Assembly: GCF_011764425.1 (NCBI RefSeq)
Contig: NZ_BLPF01000003.1
Coordinates: 1,550,001-1,614,000, forward strand
Origin: Phytohabitans houttuyneae
Lineage (GTDB): Bacteria > Actinomycetota > Actinomycetes > Mycobacteriales > Micromonosporaceae
DNA: 64,000 bases
Reading direction: 5' to 3'
Part shown: positions 10,201 to 17,139 of the stretch, one piece after another
Position numbering within the stretch: position 1 is the first letter of the stretch
How the letters are laid out: the number at the start of each line of letters is the position of its first letter
Notes under the pieces: generated by a model
The model's input: the letters and a program-made list of their open reading frames with translations, nothing else
Told to the model about the DNA's origin: nothing
Database searches by the model: none
Program-made: the position numbers and the translations under genes

Positions 10201-11831
10201 CGCAAGGACGGCGGCAACAGCGCTCCCCAGTAGCGCTGGTCCGGCTCGGCCGGCGGATGGAGCCTGCGGATCCACGCGGCCAGCGCCGCCGCCGGCCCGC
10301 CCGCCCCGGCCAGCGCCGTGAGGACCTCGACGGCCTCGGCCTGATCGGCGGGGCGGGTGACCAGGGCAAGGTCGAGGGCCGGCTGCGCCAGCCGGCGGGC
10401 CTGCCCGTCATCGAGTGCTTCGGACTCACTTCGCCAACGGCTCACCGCGTCCGCCAGAAGGACTTCCTCGGCCTCGGCGCTGCCCGCCAGGGGTTCATCG
10501 CTGAGCAGCGTGGCCAGCATCGCCACCGCAACCGTCGACGGGGAACCGTCGGCCACCCAGGTAGGTGCGGCCCGGGTCTCGGGCTTGGCGAGCCGCCGCT
10601 CGAGGTCAGCCGCCCCGACTAACCGCTCCAGGCTTCGCGCGAACGCCGAACCGAACCGGGTGGTGGCGACCTCCGTCTCCGCCTCGTCGGTCCCGAGTGA
10701 AAACTCGGGCAGCACCAGCGCCGCGGCCCCGAATACCGACGGGATCGCGCCCGGCCGCTCTCGCCAGGCGGTCCAGCGCTCATCGCCGGCGACCGCCGTG
10801 ACCAGCAGCCGAACCGGGTGGCGGGGTGGCTCGGCGGCGAGGTGGTCGACGACCGCGGCCGCGATGTCGAGTGAGCCCATGCCGTCGAAGATGAGCAGCG
10901 CGGGGCGGTCGAGGGCGGCGAGGTGACGCAGCCAGGCGTCGGTGACGGTGGTGGCCGCGACCTCACCGACCAGCCAGTTCAGCGCGTACAGCCGGTCGGC
11001 GGCCTGCCGGGCGAGGCGGGTCTTACCGCGGCCGGGCGCGCCGGTGAGCAGTAGTCCGGCCAGCGCCTCTCCCCGGTGGCACCAGGCGAGCAGCCGCCGG
11101 AGCGCGTCGCCCTGACCGACGAATGGTGCCACCGCGCGTCGCGGGTCGAGGAGATCCGCGGCGATGCGGCAGCCCGCGACCGGCGCCCACGGCGCGAGCA
11201 GCCCGGCGCACTCAATCGGCTCCAGGTGCAGCGGCCGTCCGACGCGGTCCTCGATCGGAGCCCGAAACTCGGCGAGCCGGACCAGCTCGGCGACCGGCAC
11301 GGCCGTCCACCGGCGGGCGTCGCCCTCGCCCTCGCCGATCGCCACGCCTATGAGGAGGTCGCCGATGAACAGCGGCGCCCCGTCGCCGCCGTGCCCGGCG
11401 GACGGACCGTGCCGCAGGTCCCACCGGGCCCGTCGCCGCCAGGAGAGCGGACTGACGTCCACCGGGTGCGCCACGTCGGCATGGACTCTCGCGGCGGACC
11501 AGGCCAGGCCACCGGTGAAGGTGCCCCACCTCGGGGGCTGGCGGTCGGCCGGGGGCGCCCATCCCGGGTCTTCTATGCGTAGTAGACCCGCGTTCATGCC
11601 GGTCGTATCGTCATGCGAGCGGACGACGAGCCGGCCCGAGTACACCTGGGGCCCGGGCCCGAACGTGACCCGGTAACCGTCGTCCGGGAGATCCGGTATC
11701 GCTGAGGTAAGAACGAGGTCGTCCGCGACAAGGCAGCCGCAGGCCGCGGGCGCGTCCTCCGGGTCACTGCCCGGGGCGAGGATCCACACGGCTGGGCTGG
11801 CGTCGGGCCGGACCGACACTGCCGCCTCCAT
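7203..11831 (-). CDS. Pseudo-trypsin / STAND-type NTPase / TPR protein
   Basis: 1542 residues from the ATG at 11831, which follows a CATGAT box by 6 nt; longer starts would run into the divergent promoter. Residues 12-185 look like a trypsin/HtrA-type beta-barrel, but the triad is absent: the usual A-H is A-I (Ile45), the Asp region reads MNAGLLRI (Asn80), and the GxSGAP serine is Asp150 in GGDGAP. Residues about 235-450 are a STAND/AP-ATPase with intact Walker A GAPGRGKT (264-271) and Walker B ALLIFDG (Asp316). From about 600 to the end are many TPR-like helix pairs rich in Ala/Arg/Glu. This architecture matches bacterial conflict/immunity sensors, with TPRs as ligand sensors. Here the N-terminal domain probably binds rather than cuts. 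No partner is known. Confidence 0.7.
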   Translation of the reverse strand: MEAAVSVRPDASPAVWILAPGSDPEDAPAACGCLVADDLVLTSAIPDLPDDGYRVTFGPGPQVYSGRLVVRSHDDTTGMNAGLLRIEDPGWAPPADRQPPRWGTFTGGLAWSAARVHADVAHPVDVSPLSWRRRARWDLRHGPSAGHGGDGAPLFIGDLLIGVAIGEGEGDARRWTAVPVAELVRLAEFRAPIEDRVGRPLHLEPIECAGLLAPWAPVAGCRIAADLLDPRRAVAPFVGQGDALRRLLAWCHRGEALAGLLLTGAPGRGKTRLARQAADRLYALNWLVGEVAATTVTDAWLRHLAALDRPALLIFDGMGSLDIAAAVVDHLAAEPPRHPVRLLVTAVAGDERWTAWRERPGAIPSVFGAAALVLPEFSLGTDEAETEVATTRFGSAFARSLERLVGAADLERRLAKPETRAAPTWVADGSPSTVAVAMLATLLSDEPLAGSAEAEEVLLADAVSRWRSESEALDDGQARRLAQPALDLALVTRPADQAEAVEVLTALAGAGGPAAALAAWIRRLHPPAEPDQRYWGALLPPSLRARRLAVACGEAEFSAALRRLGAERLTYALARLAEAADNHSAPAALLRDVLGDDPAGLGTAAVVAVSVTEAPAPLVAVLRDVASRDDLPTEAAATLADAIPAPAGALCEVEVLLRARITDEHRRAGEGGQRQAWSRLATELVSLSRALAAVDRHAEARAAASEAVDRHRALCDTTPGPAVVRGLRTALRVLGERELALGDMEGATKAALEATGVCRAAAATDRRFSPWLAADLEFLAVLRLDGGDPEGAVEAYEEAAREHRSGDTVDLDAAGAVLCGLSDALATCGRPGAAAAAMAEAAGLYEGLAGADPRAYLRPFAAALEVCAGRLAEAGRGGEAAQAAERAVFAYRRLDEQRHDATSTDCAEALRRLSDRYAAIGRGPDALAAAHESVSKHRAATTAAKQMVSAPLCLALHTLARRYDEAGQVDYAADASMEAAQGYRRLVERGQQEYRAALAGALSNAAVLRGRQGVPQESEPLARQALEAADQLDPATIAGIRNNLAIVLGEAADRTGATRLVDESAALAARAVRDLGEAGQSGHVALARALITLAHREAAAGRSAESIAAAEGAVEACDTTDPEQVVLAAALRTLAEQYVDAERFSEGAPAAERARTVYRQLVRMGRAESRADLAALAMLQASMPTDVLSPLAAAAAAEEAVLCYSALAAESPERYRDALLAALDLSAHLHASMEGYEQRAEERLAEAINLGDTLVDNAPRDHAAGQSARLRWLAERLLPTDRAGALAAAEQAFALSQEVRDLASTRLELAASAVLLARLLPRDDPSGDGARPMRLTNAAVVWFEELARERPDLHLADLATVLMFRAYLRAQVGNDRGCAADADLALRYHRDVAANVAAHRPALAEALLARLELPADGRLDRLTLLREVTAVYEELSQDDPDEYLPSLARLHLRLAAELQPNEKKATPESLLHRRQGIDILADLAERGRLELGPEAVRELLRLGTLLARAGRDVEAQGVRGRASRLNDRLGAGGGGTDDEQET

Positions 11832-11995
11832 CCGAGGATCATGGTGCAGCGGAAATTGGGCGAACGAAATATTAGCGGGTGGGGAACAAACGCTCATCCC
11901 CACTGTGCATCTTCCGACGCATTCCGCATTTGCAATCGTTGATCATTACTGAACGTCACCCGTTCGGACGAGGGGTGCCTTCGTATCCCGGCGCT

Positions 11996-12001
11996 TACCG
12001 T
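11996..12001 (+). promoter_or_regulatory. -10 box of a leaderless promoter
   Basis: TACCGT, exactly 6 nt before the GTG at 12008. It supports that start for the Shedu-like gene over the upstream in-frame ATG at 11879, which lies in the shared divergent promoter region. Confidence 0.5.
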
Positions 12002-12007
12002 CGATTC

Positions 12008-12946
12008 GTGGGCACCACGTCGCCGGAAAGATCCGTCTGGACGGGCGCGATAACGGTTTCCGTTCCCGCGCCGCCACTGCCATCCGCTCGCGCCGCGGTG
12101 GCTGGTGACCGTATCGAGACCTTTGCCTTTTCCCGGAACGGCATCGACTCACCGGGCGAACAGATCCGGCGCCTGGAGGCCTTGCTGAGCACCGGCGCGG
12201 TTCGGACCCGCACACCGTCAGAGTCGAAAAGCGCGATAGTCCCATCGGTGGTCGAGCTGATCGAGTCGAGCTCGCTGGACGAGGGCTCGCTGAAAAGCAT
12301 CTTTGACGCGTTCTCCCGCAACGAGCAGCTCTTGCCCCGCCTGGTCGAGCTCGATGCGGCCGGCCATCTGACGCACCTGATCCAGCAGATGAGGCGGCTC
12401 CAAGGGCTGAGCCAGCTCCGGCTGGCCGTCGACAACCCGGCGGTCAGCTTGCCGGAGCTGTGCCGGCTCCTGCGCAAGGAGTGGTGGGTGTTCGGTGGCC
12501 ACTTGATGCCCAGGATCACCACGAAGATCCTCCCTGGGGCGGCGGACGACGTCATCGCGATGCTCCGCTACGACAGCGCGATCCACCTGGTGATCGTCGG
12601 CCCGCCCGCCGTGCCCGACCTCGTCGTGGCCGTGGAGGGTGGCGGATACGCGTTGTCCCCGCTCGTGGCGGCCGCCGAGGCACGGGCCCGTGGGCTGGTT
12701 CGCGCGCTCGACGACCACGAGGAGGAGGTGAGCGAAGAGCTGCCGGTCGAGTACCGGCGGCCGTTCGTCACCATCCTCATCGGGCACCCCGGCCACGTGC
12801 CGGAGCTCGATCGGCGGCAGGTCCGGGAGGAGATCCGGGTACGCAACACGTTCGTCACGGGGATCACCGTCATCACGTACGAAGAGCTGATCAGCGTCGC
12901 GGAGAAGACCCTGGCGGGCACAGGCGAGGCAGTTCAGGAGCCGTAG
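12008..12946 (+). CDS. Shedu/DUF4263-like protein with lost nuclease motif
   Basis: 312 residues from GTG 12008. Residues about 155-305 align by eye with the Shedu (SduA, DUF4263) nuclease domain of the PD-(D/E)xK fold. The entry motif KEWWVFGG, a strand IHLV, and the C-terminal RNTFVTGITVITYEELISVA matching the family's NSHL-RIEVITYDQLL end are all present. The family's catalytic E-x-K strand is replaced by I196-V197-G198 followed by PP, and the later Q-containing helix is also not conserved. I therefore expect no nuclease activity. It is divergent from the pseudo-protease STAND gene and overlaps the kinase gene's 3' end by 13 nt. A regulatory or decoy role is possible. Family placement rests on motif recall, not a profile search. 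Confidence 0.55.
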   Translation: MGTTSPERSVWTGAITVSVPAPPLPSARAAVAGDRIETFAFSRNGIDSPGEQIRRLEALLSTGAVRTRTPSESKSAIVPSVVELIESSSLDEGSLKSIFDAFSRNEQLLPRLVELDAAGHLTHLIQQMRRLQGLSQLRLAVDNPAVSLPELCRLLRKEWWVFGGHLMPRITTKILPGAADDVIAMLRYDSAIHLVIVGPPAVPDLVVAVEGGGYALSPLVAAAEARARGLVRALDDHEEEVSEELPVEYRRPFVTILIGHPGHVPELDRRQVREEIRVRNTFVTGITVITYEELISVAEKTLAGTGEAVQEP

Positions 12947-14565
12947 GCCTGGCGCGCCGCGTCGTCGAGCAGGGGCGGCCAGCCGGCACGCCGTTCGCTT
13001 TCCAGGGTGTCCGGATGGTTGGACCCGAGCACGCGGGCGCGTATCCCCGCCACCGCCCGATAGGTCTCCAGGGCGGTGACCGCGTCGCCGGCCAGGTGGG
13101 TCCAGCCGGCGAGCTTGTGCCGCAGGCGCAGCGTGCACGGATCCTCATCGCCGAGGATCCGCGCGGCATCGTGCACCAGGCCATCGAGCGCCTCACAGGT
13201 CGCGGCCGCACCTGCCGGGCCGCGGTCAGCGGCCAGGTCAACCAGCGCGTAGGCCGCCCGGAGGTGGTGGCGCGCGGCCGCGGGGTCGGAGAGTGCGGCA
13301 CGCCAGGCGAGCACGACCTCGCGCGTGGCGGGCGCGTAGGCGGCGGGCCGGCGCGGCGCGGGAGCGGACACCGGCGTGTCGTGAAACGGGTTGGTGGCCG
13401 GCGGCGCCTGTGCGGGGATCTGCACCTCGAGGTCGCCGAGCAGGTCGCGCCCGAGGCGGGCGGCGAGGCGGAAGAACCACCACCGGGCCTGCGCACCCAG
13501 GTTGCTGAAGCTGGTGAAGAGCGTCGCGATGCCGATGATGGAGAGCCGCAGCTGCGCGCGCAGCTCCTGGCTCCACCCCCGGTCGTCGGCGGTGACCCGG
13601 CCAGCCACGGTGCCCATCACCCGGTCGACGACCTCGGCGAGGTATCCCCGCGGGGCGGTCGCGCCTGGGCGGACGAGGTGGTCGAGCAGTTCCTGGCGGC
13701 CTTCCGGAGTGAGGCGGCCCAGGCCGGACGCGATGGCGGAGAGCATCAGAAACACCGGATCGGTGGTCAGCGGCCGGGAACGCTGGTATCCGCCGAGGTC
13801 GATGAGGAGGAAGTCCTCCGGCAGGAGCGTGCCGCCGGGACGGCAGGGCAGCAGGACGTTGAGGAGGTGGAGATCCCCGTGACACCGCCCTTCCAGGATC
13901 TCGGCGGTCGCCGCGCCGAGTGGTGAGGGGTCGTCCGCGAGCAGCAGCGGGTTGGGGCACACGGCCGGTTCGTCCCTCAATGCGAGCCACGGCATCTCCT
14001 CGGCGAGCAGGTCCGCGTCCCGCGCCCAGGCCCGGATCGAGCCGTAGCTGCCCAGCTCCCACCCCATCTGGTCGCGCAGCACCGCGGTGAGGAGCCGACG
14101 GACCGGTCGCGGCGGCTCGGGGTTCCAGCTGTGTGCGAGCCCACGGACGATCAGCTCGCAGGCGGCTGGCAGGTCCGCGACGGCGAGAGCCGAGAGCGGT
14201 TTGCAGTTGGTGACGTCGTCGGCCGCGAGCCTCTGAAAGGTGACGATGCCGCCTGAGTCCATCCGCCAGGAGGGCATGGCGTCGAGCACGAGGTGCCCGC
14301 GGAAGTCGTCCGGGCACTGTATGTCGGCCGCCTTGTAGGCCGCGTGGTCCCAGGTGGCGCTGGGTGCCACCTTCACGATGACCTTCTCGGCGCGGTCGCC
14401 CCAGTCGACCACGACTGTGGCGAGCGTGGCATCGGTGTATCCCCGGGCCTGCCAACCATCCGCCGGCGCCCGTGGGGTCCAGCCCCGCTCCCGACCGCAC
14501 GCGACCAGCTCGTTGGCAACGTCGACGCTCTTGAGGTACGCGGCGAGCGCGTCCTGGTCCGTCAC
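12934..14565 (-). CDS. Phosphotransferase-family kinase with C-terminal TPR
   Basis: 543 residues. The kinase fold is of the aminoglycoside/choline-phosphotransferase type: candidate ATP Lys65 in KVIVKVAP, catalytic loop CHGDLHLLN (Asp231, Asn236) and metal-binding IDLGG (Asp256), all intact. A Pro/Ala-rich linker about 385-410 leads to TPR-like repeats (about 415-535) ending in a VLGSNHPDTLE motif typical of actinobacterial NB-ARC/TPR proteins. The GTG start overlaps the stop of the S-4TM gene as GTGA, so the two are translationally coupled, S-4TM first. A kinase controlling or supporting a membrane effector is the natural reading, but the substrate (protein, nucleotide or small molecule) is unknown. 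Confidence 0.65.
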   Translation of the reverse strand: MTDQDALAAYLKSVDVANELVACGRERGWTPRAPADGWQARGYTDATLATVVVDWGDRAEKVIVKVAPSATWDHAAYKAADIQCPDDFRGHLVLDAMPSWRMDSGGIVTFQRLAADDVTNCKPLSALAVADLPAACELIVRGLAHSWNPEPPRPVRRLLTAVLRDQMGWELGSYGSIRAWARDADLLAEEMPWLALRDEPAVCPNPLLLADDPSPLGAATAEILEGRCHGDLHLLNVLLPCRPGGTLLPEDFLLIDLGGYQRSRPLTTDPVFLMLSAIASGLGRLTPEGRQELLDHLVRPGATAPRGYLAEVVDRVMGTVAGRVTADDRGWSQELRAQLRLSIIGIATLFTSFSNLGAQARWWFFRLAARLGRDLLGDLEVQIPAQAPPATNPFHDTPVSAPAPRRPAAYAPATREVVLAWRAALSDPAAARHHLRAAYALVDLAADRGPAGAAATCEALDGLVHDAARILGDEDPCTLRLRHKLAGWTHLAGDAVTALETYRAVAGIRARVLGSNHPDTLESERRAGWPPLLDDAARQAYGS

Positions 14566-15527
14566 GCGTTCGCCCGGTCGCCGGCGGTCCGGACGCTGAC
14601 CGTCGACGTGAGCTCGGCCATGATGGCCCGGAAGTCGGCGCGGTCAGCCGCCTCGAAACGGCTGAAGAACCAGGTCGGCACCCGGATGTCCCGCTGGCGG
14701 GTCTGAAAGATCGCGTCCTGGACCGCCCGTACGGTCGCCGGCAGGTCCACGCCGCTGCCCGTGACGCTTGCCCGGACCCGCTCCCAGAGGATGCCCAGCA
14801 GCCGCTCGCGCTCGGCGGCCACCTCCCGCTGCGCCCGCAGGGCGTCCCAGGCCAGCAGCGCCACGCCGAGGGACGGCACGTACCACCACAGAGCCGTCTC
14901 GATCACCGTTAGTCCGGCCGCCGCGCCGACCGCTACGCCCGCGACGGACCAGGCCAGGACGCCCGTGAGCAGCACCCGGGCGTAGCGGCGGCGCACCCGC
15001 GCGCCCCAGGCGAGGTTGAGCATCTGGCAGGCGACAACGTCGTACGGGGCGGGCAGCCTGGGGACGTCGTAGTAGTCACGCAGCGCCGACCGGTCCCCTC
15101 GGTACCGCTTGGCCAGCCAGTTCACCTGCGCGGTGTCGATCGGGTCGCCGGCCGCGATCGAGTTCCACGACAGCCGGAAGAGCCGCACGTCGAACATCTC
15201 CTGGATTGTGGCGGCACGCTGGATCTCGCGCCGCGTCCACGCCACCACACCCGCCGCGCAGGCGGCGGCCCATAGTCCGCCGATCACGGATACCGGCACG
15301 GCGAGTCCTTTGACAAATGTTGCGACCAGGCCGGACAACGCGACAAGAATCGATACCGAAAGATACGTCGCGTCGTACCTCCGGGCCCGGCGGTGCGCGA
15401 TGATGATCGCCTTCAACAAATGGATAAGATCCTTCGCATTCTGCCGCTCGGCAAGCGGAGAAGGCGACCCGGCCGATAAAGATCTGCCGGCGAGATCCGG
15501 TAGACCGCGCATGGCCGTACTCTCCAT
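14562..15527 (-). CDS. S-4TM family putative pore-forming effector
   Basis: 321 residues with two pairs of membrane helices (about 54-72/76-97 and 184-206/209-228). Between them is a conserved cytoplasmic module with AATIQEMFD, RLSWN, DYYDVPRLP and ACQMLNLAWG, which I recognise as the signature of the S-4TM/SLATT-related family. That family was predicted from gene neighbourhoods to be a membrane-permeabilising effector of nucleotide- or NTPase-controlled conflict systems. The ATG at 15527 follows a CAGTGT box by 6 nt. It heads a two-gene minus-strand operon with the TPR-kinase. Pore formation itself is family prediction, not shown by the sequence. Confidence 0.7.
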   Translation of the reverse strand: MESTAMRGLPDLAGRSLSAGSPSPLAERQNAKDLIHLLKAIIIAHRRARRYDATYLSVSILVALSGLVATFVKGLAVPVSVIGGLWAAACAAGVVAWTRREIQRAATIQEMFDVRLFRLSWNSIAAGDPIDTAQVNWLAKRYRGDRSALRDYYDVPRLPAPYDVVACQMLNLAWGARVRRRYARVLLTGVLAWSVAGVAVGAAAGLTVIETALWWYVPSLGVALLAWDALRAQREVAAERERLLGILWERVRASVTGSGVDLPATVRAVQDAIFQTRQRDIRVPTWFFSRFEAADRADFRAIMAELTSTVSVRTAGDRANA

Positions 15528-15579
15528 GAGCGCACACTGTCGCCCATCTTCTCGACGCTGTCCAGACTTTCATTCGTAC

Positions 15580-15608
15580 TTGACAGATGAATCGGTCCGG
15601 AGAATGCT
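15580..15608 (+). promoter_or_regulatory. Candidate sigma-70 type promoter
   Basis: TTGACA at 15580-15585, 17 nt spacer, then AATGCT at 15603-15608. It points to the small ORF at 15644 and lies in the gap behind the divergent S-4TM gene. Confidence 0.4.
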
Positions 15609-15643
15609 CCTCCATCAAACCTCGTCCGGTACAGAGGTGACCC

Positions 15644-15871
15644 GTGTTCCCGTGGTTGTTTCAGGAGGCACCGCGAGATCTCGGCATGCTCGCCCTGCTT
15701 CTGGTCGGTATCTTGGTGGCCGTTTCCCTCGCGCTCCGCGGCTCCCGCGGGAAGCCCGCCGCCAGCCTCGGCACGGACGACTGTCGGCGTTGTGGCGGCA
15801 CGGGCCGGATCCGCGCCGGCGGGGGCGGCGACTGGCCCTGTCTTGAGGACGTGCACCGCCCCGCGACCTGA
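15644..15871 (+). CDS. Small single-pass membrane protein with DnaJ-type Cys motif
   Basis: 75 residues from GTG, with AGAGGTGA about 4 nt upstream as ribosome site. Residues about 14-32 form one hydrophobic helix. The C-terminal part carries CRRCGGTGRI, the CxxCxGxG repeat seen in DnaJ-like zinc centres, plus one later Cys in the segment WPCLED. Only one full CxxC pair is present, so zinc binding would need another copy of the protein or a partner. It is divergent from the S-4TM gene and lies 53 nt before the ergothioneine operon; it may belong to either. Function unknown. Confidence 0.5.
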   Translation: MFPWLFQEAPRDLGMLALLLVGILVAVSLALRGSRGKPAASLGTDDCRRCGGTGRIRAGGGGDWPCLEDVHRPAT

Positions 15872-15924
15872 AGGAACGCCCCAAGCTGGAGTAGATGTCA
15901 TACGGCCGGGGTATGGTCGCGACC

Positions 15925-17139
15925 GTGTCACATCTCGAATCGGTAACGGCGACCGCACCACTGGTCACCGATCGGGCGGATGCCGAGGGTTATGTGGGGC
16001 GGGTCTGCTTCAAGACCGGACCACCCCGCCACGTCGGCGTCGAGCTCGAATGGACCGTCCACCACACCGAAGATCTGTCCCGTCCCCTCGACCCCGCCGC
16101 GCTCACCGCGGCACTCGGTGACCACGCGCCGCGCACGCTGCGGCCGGAGAGTCCACACCTCCCGTTGCCGCACGGCGGCACGGTCACCCTCGAGCCGGGC
16201 GGCCAGGTGGAGATATCCACCCCGCCCGCCTCCTCCCTTTCCCGACTGCACGCCGGCACGGCGGCCGACATCGACTACGTCGCGGCCCGCCTGGCCGGCG
16301 CCGGCCTGCGCCTCGGCGACCACGGGTGCGACCCGCACCGGCCGGCGCGGCGCGTGCTGCACACGCCGCGCTACCAGGCGATGGAGCGGGCCTTCGACCG
16401 CATCGGGCCGCACGGCCGCGACTGGATGTCCGGGTCCGCGGGGCTCCAGGTCTGCCTCGACGCGGGAACAGGCGACCGGGTCGCCGCCCGCTGGACCGCG
16501 CTGCACAGGCTCGGTCCGGTGCTGGTGGCCCTGTTCGCCAACTCGCCCCGGCAGGCCGGCCGGCACACCGGCTGGGCGTCCAGCCGGGTGCGCACCTGGT
16601 TCGGCACCGACCCGAGCCGCACCCATCCGCCACCGCCGGGTGACGGAGAGGCGGGCTCGTGGGCCGGCCGCATCCTCGACACGCCGGTGCTCTTCGTCCG
16701 CGAGGGCGAGGAGGTGGTGGACACGCCCGGGCCGGTGACGTTCGCCGGCTGGATCGACGGCGTCGCGGGCGCGCCGGACCGGCCACCCACCTACGACGAC
16801 CTCGACTACCACCTGTCCACGCTCTTCACGCCGGTGCGGGCCAGGGGCTATCTCGAGGTCCGCTACCTGGACACCCAGCCGTCCGGCGACTGGTTCGCCC
16901 CGGTGGCGGTACTCGCGGCGCTTTTCGCTCGTGAGGAGACGGTGGACGAGGTGTCCGCGCGGGCCCTGCCCACCGCGGACCGATGGGTGGCGGCGGCGCG
17001 CGACGGGCTCGCGGACCCGGTGATCGGCGCGGTCGCGCCGGGGCTCGTGGAGCTGGCGCGCAGGGCGCTCGCCGACACCGACCTCACCGCGGCGCAGGCC
17101 GGCGCGGTGGACAAGCGGCTTCAGGAGGCTTTGCAGTGA
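15925..17139 (+). CDS. egtA: Glutamate-cysteine ligase EgtA of ergothioneine synthesis
   Basis: About 404 residues. It makes gamma-glutamylcysteine, the sulfur donor for EgtB. It belongs to the GCS2-type ATP-dependent ligases: the N-terminal GVELEWTVH supplies metal-binding Glu residues, followed by GGQVEISTPP and a central GLQVCLD strand. I prefer GTG 15925 because TATGGT lies 7 nt upstream; the in-frame ATGs at 15895 and 15913 are alternatives. Its stop overlaps the egtB start as GTGA. It is the first gene of a complete egtABCDE run with overlaps at every junction, so the operon should be one transcript. Confidence 0.88.
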   Translation: MSHLESVTATAPLVTDRADAEGYVGRVCFKTGPPRHVGVELEWTVHHTEDLSRPLDPAALTAALGDHAPRTLRPESPHLPLPHGGTVTLEPGGQVEISTPPASSLSRLHAGTAADIDYVAARLAGAGLRLGDHGCDPHRPARRVLHTPRYQAMERAFDRIGPHGRDWMSGSAGLQVCLDAGTGDRVAARWTALHRLGPVLVALFANSPRQAGRHTGWASSRVRTWFGTDPSRTHPPPPGDGEAGSWAGRILDTPVLFVREGEEVVDTPGPVTFAGWIDGVAGAPDRPPTYDDLDYHLSTLFTPVRARGYLEVRYLDTQPSGDWFAPVAVLAALFAREETVDEVSARALPTADRWVAAARDGLADPVIGAVAPGLVELARRALADTDLTAAQAGAVDKRLQEALQ

